This document shows, in pieces, positions 47,513-58,508 of a stretch of DNA of 64,000 nucleotides. Each line of letters begins with the position of its first letter. The stretch's first letter is position 1. The stretch comes from Pseudomonadota bacterium. GTDB taxonomy: Bacteria > Pseudomonadota > Gammaproteobacteria > Acidithiobacillales > Acidithiobacillaceae. The DNA is taken from positions 42,982 to 106,981 of the forward strand of contig JAKARO010000004.1 of the NCBI GenBank assembly GCA_021821885.1. Direction: 5' to 3'. The position numbers and the translations under genes were made by a program. The notes beneath the pieces are model-generated. The model did no database searches, had not been told where the DNA came from, and saw nothing but the letters and a program-made list of their open reading frames with translations.

Positions 47513-48379
47513 ATGATACACAGCATGACCGGATACGCGCGACGGGAGCGGCAGGGGCCCGGTGGAGAGCTTTCCTGGGAGCTGCGCAGTGTCAATCACC
47601 GGTTTCTGGAGATTTCCCTGCACCTTCCAGAAGGTCTGGTTGCGCTGGAGGGAGATATCCGCCGGCGGATGGGCCGGATTCTTGGGAGAGGGCGGGTGGA
47701 CGCCTGGCTGCGACACCGTCCAGCCGCAGGGGAGCGGCTCCGGCTGGACATGAATCTGGCCAGTGAACTGTGTGGTCTGTATGGGGAACTGGCCGATGTC
47801 TGGGAACCGGAAGAAAGGCGGCTTGACCTGATGGAAGTCCTGCGCTGGCCAGGGCTGGTCCAGACGGGATCCGGGATGGATGCGGACAGTTTCCGTGCAG
47901 ATGCGCTTGACCTTCTTGACGAGACCCTGCAGGGGCTGCAGGAAACCCGGGCCAGGGAAGGAGAAGAGCTGGCGGCCGTGCTAGTGGAGAAAGTGGCTGC
48001 CATCCGGGAACACGTGACGCGTATCCGGGCTTGGCTGCCCGAAACTGGAGAGGCCCTTCGGGAAAGGTTGCAGGCCCGCCTGGAGGAAATTGGGCAGCAG
48101 GTGGATTCAGGACGGTGGGAGCAGGAGCTGGTATACTATCTCCACCGGCAGGATATTTCCGAGGAGCTGGACCGGCTGGAAACCCATGCCAAGGAAATTT
48201 TGCGCGTCCTGCAGAGGCGGGAGCCGGTCGGCAGACGCCTGGATTTTTTGGTGCAGGAGTGCAACCGTGAGGCCAACACTCTGGGATCCAAGGCGGGCGA
48301 CCAGCAGACCAGTATGGCTGCCGTGGAACTGAAAGTCCTTATCGAACAGATGCGCGAGCAGATTCAGAATGTGGAATAG
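47513..48379 (+). CDS. yicC: YicC family endoribonuclease
   Basis: YicC of E. coli is a hexameric ribonuclease that degrades the small RNA RyhB. This 288-residue protein begins with the invariant MIHSMTGYARRE and LSWELRSVNHRFLE, and ends with the DUF1732 block: RRLDFLVQECNREANTLGSK, then KVLIEQMREQIQNVE. ATG 47513 matches the family N-terminus. It starts a conserved housekeeping run: yicC-gmk-rpoZ-spoT. Confidence 0.95.
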   Translation: MIHSMTGYARRERQGPGGELSWELRSVNHRFLEISLHLPEGLVALEGDIRRRMGRILGRGRVDAWLRHRPAAGERLRLDMNLASELCGLYGELADVWEPEERRLDLMEVLRWPGLVQTGSGMDADSFRADALDLLDETLQGLQETRAREGEELAAVLVEKVAAIREHVTRIRAWLPETGEALRERLQARLEEIGQQVDSGRWEQELVYYLHRQDISEELDRLETHAKEILRVLQRREPVGRRLDFLVQECNREANTLGSKAGDQQTSMAAVELKVLIEQMREQIQNVE

Positions 48380-48381
48380 GC

Positions 48382-49014
48382 ATGGAATCCGGTAACCGGA
48401 AGGGTGGCATCCTCTGGATTGTTTCGGCACCCAGTGGCGCAGGGAAAACCAGTCTCTCCCGTGCCCTGGTGGAAACGACCCCGGGGATATACACCTCCAT
48501 ATCCTATACCACGCGGCAGCCCCGTCCTGGAGAGTCTGAGGGTTCGGACTACCATTTTGTCAGTCCGGAGACGTTTGCGGACATGTCCCGCCGGGGCGAG
48601 TTTCTTGAGAGTGCACAGGTGCATGGCAACCGCTATGGAACCGGTGAATCCTGGGTCCGGAACCATCTCGCGGAAGGCAAGGACTGCCTGCTGGAAATCG
48701 ACTGGCAGGGAGCAGATCTCGTCCGGCAGCGCCTCCCCGAGGCTACCGTCAGTATTTTTATTCTTCCGCCGTCCCGGGCCGTTCTGGAAGAACGCCTGCG
48801 GGGACGGGGGCAGGACAGTGAGGAAGTGATTGCACGGCGACTGGCAGCGGCGCGGGAAGAGCTGCTACATTATGAAGAGTTCGACTATCTGGTTGTGAAT
48901 GCGGATTTCACGACCGCACTTCGTGACCTCCAGAGCATTGTCCGTGCCGAGCATCTGCGGCGGTTCCGCCAGCAGAATGCCGAGCAGGCACGCCTGAAGG
49001 CCCTGATGGCCTGA
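48382..49014 (+). CDS. gmk: Guanylate kinase
   Basis: Gmk phosphorylates GMP to GDP. The 210-residue protein has the P-loop SAPSGAGKTSL, the GMP-binding SYTTRQPRPGESEGSDYHFV, and LLEIDWQGADLVRQ. HVxGNxYGT-like VHGNRYGTGESW is also present. It starts two bases after yicC. With the downstream spoT it links GTP supply and (p)ppGpp metabolism. Confidence 0.97.
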   Translation: MESGNRKGGILWIVSAPSGAGKTSLSRALVETTPGIYTSISYTTRQPRPGESEGSDYHFVSPETFADMSRRGEFLESAQVHGNRYGTGESWVRNHLAEGKDCLLEIDWQGADLVRQRLPEATVSIFILPPSRAVLEERLRGRGQDSEEVIARRLAAAREELLHYEEFDYLVVNADFTTALRDLQSIVRAEHLRRFRQQNAEQARLKALMA

Positions 49015-49040
49015 TTTGATATTGAGGAGCATATTTTCCC

Positions 49041-49299
49041 ATGGCCCGTGTTACCGTAGAAGACTGTCTGTCCAGACTGGACAACCGATTTGAGCTGACC
49101 CTGGTAGCGGCCCGCCGCGCGCGGCAGCTTGCGGCGGGCGCGGCACCTGCCGTACCCGCCGGCCGGGACAAAAATACCGTTGTTGCCCTGCGGGAGGTGG
49201 CAGCGGGTATGGTGGACCGCTCCATTCTCAATGAGCCTGCACCTCCGCCGCTGGCAAGTTTCCCGGGAGCTTCCCGCCGGGAAATGGCGGGAGGAGAGG

Positions 49300-49316
<17 letters not shown>
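49041..49316 (+). CDS. rpoZ: DNA-directed RNA polymerase omega subunit
   Basis: Omega supports RNA polymerase assembly and forms part of a ppGpp site. The 91-residue protein opens with the conserved [29 protein letters not shown], followed by [14 protein letters not shown]. The C-terminal tail is acidic and variable. GAGGAG lies about 11 bases upstream of the ATG. Its 3' end overlaps spoT by 17 bases. Confidence 0.95.
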
Positions 49317-51576
<2,260 letters not shown>

Positions 51577-51614
51577 CCCGGCCGTTTCTGCCATTCCTTG
51601 GAGTGTAGAGAACC

Positions 51615-52004
51615 ATGCCCGAACCTGTTCATACCGACCGTGCTCCCCAGGCCATTGGCGCCTACAGTCAGGCGATGGTCCATGAAGGTCTTCTGTATCT
51701 CTCCGGCCAGATCCCCCTGGATCCGGCTACGGGGCAGATGGTGGAAGGGGCTTTTCCCCTGCAGATCCGTAGGGTGCTGGAAAATCTCCAGGCCGTTTGT
51801 GAGGCGGCGGGGACGGCGCTGCAGCACGCCATCCGGCTGCAGGTCTACCTCACCGACCTGCAAAATTTTGCAGAAGTCAACCAGGCCATGGAAGCGCTTT
51901 TTTCTCCTCCCTATCCTGCCCGTGCCGTAGTACAGGTGGTAGCCCTGCCCCGTGGAGCCCTGGTAGAAATCGATGCCATTGTGGCTATTCCGGCGGATGG
52001 GTGA
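51615..52004 (+). CDS. ridA: RidA family reactive-intermediate deaminase
   Basis: RidA hydrolyses reactive enamine/imine intermediates, protecting PLP enzymes. The 129-residue protein has the typical APQAIGAYSQAMVHEGLLYLSGQIPLDP opening, the IRLQVYLTDLQNFAEVN centre and the catalytic Arg/Glu at PARAVVQVVALPRGALVEIDAIV. It lies between spoT and a short DUF1858 gene, overlapping the latter. Confidence 0.95.
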   Translation: MPEPVHTDRAPQAIGAYSQAMVHEGLLYLSGQIPLDPATGQMVEGAFPLQIRRVLENLQAVCEAAGTALQHAIRLQVYLTDLQNFAEVNQAMEALFSPPYPARAVVQVVALPRGALVEIDAIVAIPADG

Positions 52005-52218
52005 AATGGGTCCTGACGACCTGCAGAAATCCGTACGCCTGCTGCTCGAGCAGTATCCCGAACTGCGGGATGTTCTCGAAGCAAAAGGCATCCGCTGTAA
52101 CGAGTGCTTTATCGCGGAACGGGAAACCCTGGCAGGTGTGGCCAGCATGCACCATCTTGACCTGGACGAACTGCTTCGCGACTGGGAGCAGCGGCGGCTC
52201 CACTCCACCGCCGGCTGA
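51997..52218 (+). CDS. DUF1858-like small protein with a CxxC pair
   Basis: This 73-residue protein matches the short helical domain DUF1858 (also seen at the N-terminus of di-iron repair proteins). The pattern is LLEQYPELRDVLEAKGIRCNEC, then ETLAGVASMHHLDLDELLRDW. The CNEC pair could bind metal or act in redox chemistry. ATG 51997 overlaps the ridA stop; ATG 52006, with GGGTGA upstream, is an alternative. Function is unknown. Confidence 0.78.
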   Translation: MGEMGPDDLQKSVRLLLEQYPELRDVLEAKGIRCNECFIAERETLAGVASMHHLDLDELLRDWEQRRLHSTAG

Positions 52219-52230
52219 GCCTCCTTTCTG

Positions 52231-54300
52231 ATGGGGGATTCAGGGAACCGTCAGGCCAGGCCTGCCGTGCATCTCTCCAGTCCCATTGAGCGTCTGCAGG
52301 GCATTGGTCCAATAATGTCTTCCCGCTTGCGGGAAATGGGGATTGGAAGAGTGGAGGATCTGCTCTTCCATCTGCCAGCGCGATACCAGGACCGCCGAAA
52401 AATCTGGAGAGTACGGGATTTGCGGCCCGGAATGGAAGCGGCGGTACAGGGCGAAATTGTCCAGATCTCCCGGAATCCCGGACGGCGGGAGCAGTGGCTG
52501 GCAATCCTCCGTGAGGATTCTGGTACCTTGCCGGTCCGGCTGTTTCACCTTGCCCCAGGAGTGCGCCAGCAATGGATTCCTGGGCGCAGGCTGTGGTGCT
52601 TTGGAGAGATCCGGGTTTTCCGGGGGGGGCTGGAAATGGTCCATCCGGAATGGCATTCCCTGGAAGACGGGGATTTCCAGGTGCCAGAGTTCCTCACCCC
52701 CTTCTATCCAAGCCGCGATGGTATCCACCAGAACCAGTGGCGGCGCTGGATCGCCAGGGCCCTCCAGCTGCTTCCGGAACTTGAGGACCCCCTGCAGGCA
52801 TTCCTTCCTCCCCCATGGCCGTCCCTTGCCCAGGCAGTCCTTTCCCTGCACCAGCGGAACCATGAGCCGTCAGATGTCCGGGATCCTTTCCGGGAGCGCC
52901 TGGCTCTGGAGGAGCTGTTGGCCCACCATCTCGCCCTGCGCAGGGAGCGCGCCCGCACGGGGAGCGTCCGGGTCCTTCCCCTGTCTGCAGAAGGCCATCT
53001 CTGGCAGGCTTTGCAGAAACGGCTTCCGTTCCGGGTTACCATGGCACAGCAGCGGGTAATTGATGAAATCGTGCAGGATTTATCCCGTCCGCATCCCATG
53101 CGCCGTCTCGTACAGGGAGATGTTGGATCCGGGAAGACACTGGTGGCTGTGGCCGCGCTGCTCCATGCCATGGAGAGTGGTGCCCAGGTAGCGGTTATGG
53201 CACCGACGGAAATTCTTGCCGGCCAGCTTGCCCGGCGCCTGCAGGAATGGCTGGCCCCTCTGGGCGTATCAACGGCCATTCTGGCCGGAAATCAGGGGAG
53301 ACAGGAGCGTCAGCCTATTCTTGAAGGGCTGCGTACAGGAACCGTGGCTGCGGTGTGCGGTACCCAGGCATTGTTTCAGGAGGGCGTAGAATTTGCGAAT
53401 CTTGCGCTTGTCATTATCGATGAACAGCACCGGTTTGGCGTCGAGCAGCGGCGCAGACTGCTGGTAAAGGCCCGGATCCCTCATCTTCTGGTGATGACTG
53501 CAACCCCTATTCCGCGGACGCTAGCCATGGCCCTGCATGCCGACCTGGATGTTTCGGTCATTGACGAGCTGCCTCCAGGAAGGCAGCCGGTAGAAACTGT
53601 GGTTCTGCCCGATAGCCGCAGGGAAGCCCTGCTCGAACGCCTGCATCGGAGACTGGCGGCCGGGCACCAGATATACTGGGTATGTCCCCTGATCGAGGAA
53701 CAGGAGCTGTTACAGCTCCGGGCGGCCGAGGCCAGTTTCGCGGAGCTGCAGGAGCTGTTTCCGGAATACCGGGTGGGGCTTGTCCACGGTCGCCAGCCAG
53801 CTGAGGTTAAGGCCGCAGTCATGGAGGAATTCCGGGCTGGCAGTCTGCATCTCCTGGTTGCGACCACCGTCATTGAAGTCGGTGTGGATGTGCCAAACGC
53901 GTCGCTGATGGTGATCGAGCATTCGGAACGTCTGGGCCTTGCCCAGCTGCACCAGTTGCGTGGCCGGGTCGGAAGGGGATCGGTCCGGAGTACCTGCGTG
54001 CTTCTCTACCATCCCCCTCTTGGCCTTCGTGCAAAAGAACGGCTGCAGGTGATGCGTGAGTCTACGGACGGTTTTGTGATCGCCCGCAAGGATCTTGAAA
54101 TGCGGGGGCCGGGCGAATTCCTTGGTGTCCGGCAGAGTGGGGACAGACAGATGCGGGTTGCGGATTCCGTGGGGGATGAAGATCTTCTGGAGCTGCTACC
54201 CGGTCTCGCCCACGGCATGGAATCCGGGGATCGGGGTGCCGAAAGCGTTCTGGTCCGGCGCTGGCTTGGGGACTCGGCAGAATACGCGGAAATAGGTTAG
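52231..54300 (+). CDS. recG: ATP-dependent DNA helicase RecG
   Basis: RecG remodels stalled replication forks and Holliday junctions. The 689-residue protein has an N-terminal wedge/OB domain (RLQGIGPIMSSRLREMGI at about residues 17-34; LPARYQDRR). Helicase motifs are RRLVQGDVGSGKT (Walker A), IIDEQHRFGVEQR (DEQH box), TATPIPRTLAM, and the C-terminal QLHQLRGRVGRG. The frame is full length. A run of eight G lies within codons near 52622. Confidence 0.97.
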   Translation: MGDSGNRQARPAVHLSSPIERLQGIGPIMSSRLREMGIGRVEDLLFHLPARYQDRRKIWRVRDLRPGMEAAVQGEIVQISRNPGRREQWLAILREDSGTLPVRLFHLAPGVRQQWIPGRRLWCFGEIRVFRGGLEMVHPEWHSLEDGDFQVPEFLTPFYPSRDGIHQNQWRRWIARALQLLPELEDPLQAFLPPPWPSLAQAVLSLHQRNHEPSDVRDPFRERLALEELLAHHLALRRERARTGSVRVLPLSAEGHLWQALQKRLPFRVTMAQQRVIDEIVQDLSRPHPMRRLVQGDVGSGKTLVAVAALLHAMESGAQVAVMAPTEILAGQLARRLQEWLAPLGVSTAILAGNQGRQERQPILEGLRTGTVAAVCGTQALFQEGVEFANLALVIIDEQHRFGVEQRRRLLVKARIPHLLVMTATPIPRTLAMALHADLDVSVIDELPPGRQPVETVVLPDSRREALLERLHRRLAAGHQIYWVCPLIEEQELLQLRAAEASFAELQELFPEYRVGLVHGRQPAEVKAAVMEEFRAGSLHLLVATTVIEVGVDVPNASLMVIEHSERLGLAQLHQLRGRVGRGSVRSTCVLLYHPPLGLRAKERLQVMRESTDGFVIARKDLEMRGPGEFLGVRQSGDRQMRVADSVGDEDLLELLPGLAHGMESGDRGAESVLVRRWLGDSAEYAEIG

Positions 54301-54381
54301 AATCTTGGCATATCAGGGAGAGCAGGGCTGATCCCAGGGTATTCTGTCAACTTCTGGGTCGGGATCGGAAATGGGAAAAAA

Positions 54382-55206
54382 ATGAAAAACAGGTACTGGC
54401 AAGCCGTTCTGGCAATGACGGTAGGGGCCATTCTGGATGGCTGTGCCCCCCACATGCCTGCCGGGCAGGTACATTCCGTAGCCTATTATGCAGCAAGAAT
54501 CCCCCCGCCCAAATGTGCCCCTGTCGCTCCTCCGGTTTCCCCGGCGCCACAAGTGGTGGAAGACCGGACGCTGCGAATTGTTGTCAATAGTGCAAAACGG
54601 CGGCTCGAACTGCTCCGCGGCAATACTGTCCTGGCTTCCTTCCCTGTAGCGATCGGATTTCACGGGGCGGCGCCTGTGCGGGTGCGGGGCGACAATGTGA
54701 CGCCGCTCGGGAAGTATCATATTGCTTACGTCAGGTGGGCGACTCTCTATGGTCCCTTCATGCTGCTCAGCTATCCTAACCGCCGTGACGCGGCATGGGG
54801 GCTGCGCCAGGGAATTATTACACGACGCGAGTACCGGCGCATCCTTCAGGCCCTTGATTCTGGACGGACGCCCCCACAGGACACCCCACTTGGCGGATAT
54901 ATCGGGATCCACGGTATGGGACCCCAGTTCCCGGACAGACCCAATTCCAAAGTTTTCCCCGGTCGCTGGACGGCCGGGTGCGTGGCCCTGTCCAACTGGG
55001 ATGCCGAACAGCTGGCCGCACTGGTGCGGGTAGGCACACCAGTGGAAATTATGGGAAATGTTCCAAGCTATGCATCCGGGATCCGCAAAGCCCAAGCCGG
55101 TTCAAACCAGGCTCTTCGACCTGTTGTTGCCCGGGACGGACAGAAGCTGGATACGCTGCTGGCCTCGCTGAAGAATCCTATCGGGGCGGGACCGTCGTCT
55201 CCCTGA
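54382..55206 (+). CDS. L,D-transpeptidase (YkuD domain) with lipoprotein-like leader
   Basis: This 274-residue envelope protein carries a YkuD catalytic domain: IGIHGMGPQF and GRWTAGCVALSN with the active-site Cys. Such enzymes cross-link peptidoglycan or attach proteins to it. The leader MKNRYWQAVLAMTVGAILDGCAP resembles a lipoprotein signal, but Asp before Gly-Cys is atypical. A Pro-rich linker follows. An unusual conserved-looking insert (residues about 135-170, WGLRQGIITRREYRRIL) precedes the active site. Its end overlaps convergently with the hemG-like gene by 29 bases. Confidence 0.87.
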   Translation: MKNRYWQAVLAMTVGAILDGCAPHMPAGQVHSVAYYAARIPPPKCAPVAPPVSPAPQVVEDRTLRIVVNSAKRRLELLRGNTVLASFPVAIGFHGAAPVRVRGDNVTPLGKYHIAYVRWATLYGPFMLLSYPNRRDAAWGLRQGIITRREYRRILQALDSGRTPPQDTPLGGYIGIHGMGPQFPDRPNSKVFPGRWTAGCVALSNWDAEQLAALVRVGTPVEIMGNVPSYASGIRKAQAGSNQALRPVVARDGQKLDTLLASLKNPIGAGPSSP

Positions 55207-56551
55207 AGTTTTCCCCGGTCCCGGGGTTCTGCCAGGCTGGTGCCCGTGCCAGCTCTCCAGCCTGGGCAATGCAGTCTCCGACGGCGACGCCACCTCGCCA
55301 GTTTCCCATGAGTGACAGGTTAGGGAGTGTCTCCAGAAACCGGTTTACCTGTTCCAGTCTTTTCTGGTGTCCAATCTCATACTGGGGGATTGCCTGGGAC
55401 CATAGCTGGGCATGGGCATACTCCGGATCTCCCTGGATCCGGAGTATGGGGCGAAGATCCTCCAGCACCTGGCGGACCATGCCGGTCTCTTCCCCACCCC
55501 GGATGTCGTTCTGGGCACCACCCAGAAAAGCGGTCAGCAGTACATGTCCGGTGGGAGCCCGATCCGGGAAAAGCGTCGAGGAGAACAGCGCACCCAAGGT
55601 CTGGATACCGAGTACCCGGGGTATCAGGACTCCGAAGCCGTCCATGGAGTGTTCAACCTGCTGCCGGGGAAAACCCAGTCCAATGGTGGCTACCGCAGGA
55701 TAAAAAATTTCGTCCAGTGTCTCGGCGATGCCGGTGTGGAGAGGCCGCAGCAGCGCAGCCAGCACCGGTGCCGGAAGGGCCAGCAGCAGCTTCTCTGCCT
55801 GCAATGTCTGGTTTCCGCTCCGGATTTTCCAGAGATTCCCTTCCCGCTGCAGGGACTCGACGGGAGAATTGAGGAGGAGTCGATCCCCAAGTGTGCTGGC
55901 GAGGCGTTCGGGGAGTGTCTGCATGCCGTGGCGAAAGGAAACCAGACGGCTCCGGCCTGCGTGTCCGTTCCCCCGGCGCCGGTGCAGGGCGGCCCGGATC
56001 AGGGAACCGGACTCCTGTTCCATGGCTGTGAGACGTGGCAGTGCGGCTGAAACGGACAGCCGGTCCGGATCCCCGGCGAAAACTCCCGAAACGAAAGGCG
56101 AGACAATCCAGTGCAGGATTTCGGGTCCCAGCCGGCGGTTCACGAAGGAGGAAATACTCTCTTCGGGTCCGCTTGGTGAGCGGAATGGTTCTCCCAGAAG
56201 CCTGAGTCTGGCCTGAAGGCTCAGAAGACGGCCACCGAGCAGGGCCCCGGGCCCGAGGGCGACCATCTCGCGCCGGCGGTTCAGGACATAGCGACGCCTC
56301 GCCACAGGATTGGCCTCGCAGAGTTCTGGCCCGAGCCCAAGCTCGCTGATGAGTTCCGGTACCTGATGGCCTCGGAGCAGGAGGGAATTGGGGCCCAGAT
56401 CCGACAGGAAACCGCCTTTTTCCAGGCTTCGGACATTGCCCCCCGGCTGGCCTGACGCTTCCAGCACCAGAGGATTCCAGTGGCGAAGGTACCATGCAGC
56501 ACTCAGGCCGGTAATTCCGGCACCTGCGATGATCAGGGCTTCCGTTCTCAT
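55178..56551 (-). CDS. hemY: Oxygen-dependent protoporphyrinogen oxidase (HemY-type)
   Basis: This FAD enzyme oxidises protoporphyrinogen IX to protoporphyrin IX in haem synthesis. The 457-residue protein has an N-terminal dinucleotide fold (IIAGAGITGLSAAWYL), then LEASGQPGGNVRSLEKGGFLSDLGPNSLL. FVSGVFAGDPDRLSVSAALPRL is typical of the family, and the C-terminal FAD site is LSLMGNWRGGVAVGDCIAQA. ATG 56551 lies one base after the stop of the upstream permease gene. The 3' end converges with the L,D-transpeptidase gene. Confidence 0.9.
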   Translation of the reverse strand: MRTEALIIAGAGITGLSAAWYLRHWNPLVLEASGQPGGNVRSLEKGGFLSDLGPNSLLLRGHQVPELISELGLGPELCEANPVARRRYVLNRRREMVALGPGALLGGRLLSLQARLRLLGEPFRSPSGPEESISSFVNRRLGPEILHWIVSPFVSGVFAGDPDRLSVSAALPRLTAMEQESGSLIRAALHRRRGNGHAGRSRLVSFRHGMQTLPERLASTLGDRLLLNSPVESLQREGNLWKIRSGNQTLQAEKLLLALPAPVLAALLRPLHTGIAETLDEIFYPAVATIGLGFPRQQVEHSMDGFGVLIPRVLGIQTLGALFSSTLFPDRAPTGHVLLTAFLGGAQNDIRGGEETGMVRQVLEDLRPILRIQGDPEYAHAQLWSQAIPQYEIGHQKRLEQVNRFLETLPNLSLMGNWRGGVAVGDCIAQAGELARAPAWQNPGTGENFRETTVPPR

Positions 56552-56552
56552 G

Positions 56553-57620
56553 TCAGTGCGTTCCCCTGTCTGTGGTTTGGACAGGCTCTCCCAGATAGTG
56601 GCTGCTGGCAATGTACCACCGGTGGGCATGGCGCAGCAGTGCCGAGCCCACTGCTGTCACCGGGAGTGCCAGCAGAAGCCCGGCGAAGCCAAACAGCTGG
56701 CCACCAGACAGTACGGCAAAAATGACCAGGACCGGGTGCAGCCCGATCCGGTCTCCCACAAGGAGCGGGGTGAAGAGAAAACTTTCCATGGCCTGGCCGG
56801 CAGCATATACCGTCCAGACTTCAAGGACTGGAATGAAGGTACCTTTCTGGATGTACATGGCGAGGCTGGCAACCAGGATGCCTCCTGCAAACCCCATATA
56901 GGGAACAAAACTCAGGAGTCCGGAGAGGAGGCCCACCAGCAGGGCGGTTTTTAGTCCGACAAGTGCAAGACCAGTGGCATAGGTGGTCCCGAGGGCAAGC
57001 ATAACCAGAATCTGCCCGCGCAGAAACGCCATCAGCATCTGGTCGGAGTCCCGGGCGAGCCGGACTGCCAGGGGAAGATGTCTTGGAGGAATCATTTCCT
57101 GTATGCGGCTGAGCAGGCGGGGCCAGTCCCGGAGAAGATAAAAGCCCAGAATGGGGATCAGAAGTATATTTAGTAGGCCAGACAGGACACCAGAACCGGA
57201 AACCAGGGCAGCGTGCAATCCGCTGCCCAGCCAGGTGGCCAGTCGGCTGGCATTGCTGGTTGCATAGCCAGTCAGTGACCTGGAGTCCAGAGGAATTCCG
57301 GTGGTCCGGGAAATCTGCGGAATGATCCGGTCCTGCAGGAGTCCCGCGTACGCGCGCAGATAGTCGAGTAGTACGACAGCCTGCTTCTGGACCGTGGGAA
57401 GGAGGGCCATGACCGCTCCCGCAATGGCCACAATAGCAAGCAGGAATACCAGTGTACTGCCCAGAGTCCGTCCGATGCGGTGGCGTTCCAGGGCGGTGAC
57501 CAGGGGACTGCCAGCGTAGGCGACGGCAGACGCCAGAAGGAAAGGGACCAGAACGGGGCCCAGCAGATAGATGATCCAGCCCAGAAAAACAAGAAAGACC
57601 AGGAAAATCAGCCGCTGCAT
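56553..57620 (-). CDS. AI-2E family permease (first copy)
   Basis: This 355-residue membrane protein belongs to the AI-2E (UPF0118) exporter family. It shows paired N-terminal helices, a cytoplasmic or periplasmic amphipathic middle, and the C-terminal FVPYMGFAGGILVASLAMYIQKG and LLVGDRIGLHPVLVIFAVLSGGQLFGFAGLLLALP signatures. Family members export diverse solutes, including autoinducer-2 or Na+. The substrate here is unknown. It is immediately upstream of the hemY-type gene, and a second family member lies 1.8 kb away. Confidence 0.88.
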   Translation of the reverse strand: MQRLIFLVFLVFLGWIIYLLGPVLVPFLLASAVAYAGSPLVTALERHRIGRTLGSTLVFLLAIVAIAGAVMALLPTVQKQAVVLLDYLRAYAGLLQDRIIPQISRTTGIPLDSRSLTGYATSNASRLATWLGSGLHAALVSGSGVLSGLLNILLIPILGFYLLRDWPRLLSRIQEMIPPRHLPLAVRLARDSDQMLMAFLRGQILVMLALGTTYATGLALVGLKTALLVGLLSGLLSFVPYMGFAGGILVASLAMYIQKGTFIPVLEVWTVYAAGQAMESFLFTPLLVGDRIGLHPVLVIFAVLSGGQLFGFAGLLLALPVTAVGSALLRHAHRWYIASSHYLGEPVQTTDRGTH

Positions 57621-57686
57621 GGGAAGCCCTGAAGACAGGAAGACCCGTACCGTACCTGGACGGAATGGAGGAAGGATTTCCGGAGT

Positions 57687-58412
57687 TCAGTGGAGGCCAT
57701 GGCCGTTGCTTTCTGCGGCCTCAAGCATGACCTGGCGGACATCTGCCGGGTAGTTGCCCTGCAGGACCTGCTGCCTGCCTTCCCGGAAAAAGACGGCCGC
57801 GTCGGCAGGAAGACATTCTCTAAGTCTGGAAAAGGCCTTGCGCATCCCTTCGGGGTCATGCGCGCGCGTGGCAGTGATTCCCCAGTTAAAGAGAAGGATC
57901 CGCCACGGCCTTTTTGGATCCGTGCTTTCGAGGTCACTCGCATAGTCATCGGAAGCGGCCTCCACGACACCCTCCATGATGCTGGCCAAGGCCTGCAGGG
58001 CGGCGGGTTCGTGTTCCGCGTTGGCGAGCAGGGCAAGGCCATTGACGACCGGTTCGAGGATATGGATGGGCTGTTGGTGCTGCACCAGCCAGGCGGCAAT
58101 ACTGACCGTGACCGTTTCGAGCGCTGCCCTTGCCTCACGCTCACCCAGACGGTCTGCCCATGTCGCCAGATCCATGAGCAGCCCTATGCAGAGGTCACCA
58201 ATGCGTTCGGGCTCGTCTTCGGGCAGGGAAGGATCCCAGCTTCCGGGATCCTTTTGCAGAAGGACAAGCAGCTGGCGGATCGCATCAACGAGCTGAGGCG
58301 GGGTGACCTGTCCGCCCGTGTCAATGCCGCCTTCGGCGAACCTGGCCATTACCGGCTGGGCGTACTGTTCGAAGCGCGCCCTGGAAGCTGCAATATTCAG
58401 AATGGATGCCAA
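57687..58412 (-). CDS. Hypothetical helical protein
   Basis: This 241-residue soluble protein was not recognised. It is strongly alpha-helical and acidic, rich in Ala and Leu, with segments such as PPQLVDAIRQLLVLLQKDP, EREARAALETVTVSIAAWLVQH and a Trp-containing WRILLFNWGITATRAHD. The pattern suggests a repeat-type helical solenoid. The likely start is TTG 58412, five bases after a G-rich ribosome site; the open frame upstream is antisense to the PHP gene and not conserved-looking. It lies upstream of an AI-2E permease on the same strand. Confidence 0.68.
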   Translation of the reverse strand: MASILNIAASRARFEQYAQPVMARFAEGGIDTGGQVTPPQLVDAIRQLLVLLQKDPGSWDPSLPEDEPERIGDLCIGLLMDLATWADRLGEREARAALETVTVSIAAWLVQHQQPIHILEPVVNGLALLANAEHEPAALQALASIMEGVVEAASDDYASDLESTDPKRPWRILLFNWGITATRAHDPEGMRKAFSRLRECLPADAAVFFREGRQQVLQGNYPADVRQVMLEAAESNGHGLH

Positions 58413-58508
58413 AACTGCCCCCCGGGAAGTGCAGAAAAATTCGCTGGATGGTATGCTGGCTGAATGTAGGCCCCCGCAATCATGCGCGATCTGTGAGTCC
58501 ACTGCCCC

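Noticed and set aside
47399..47716. 106-residue N-terminal extension of glnE
   Set aside because: GlnE homologues start near ATG 47398, and the extension would overlap the divergent yicC gene.
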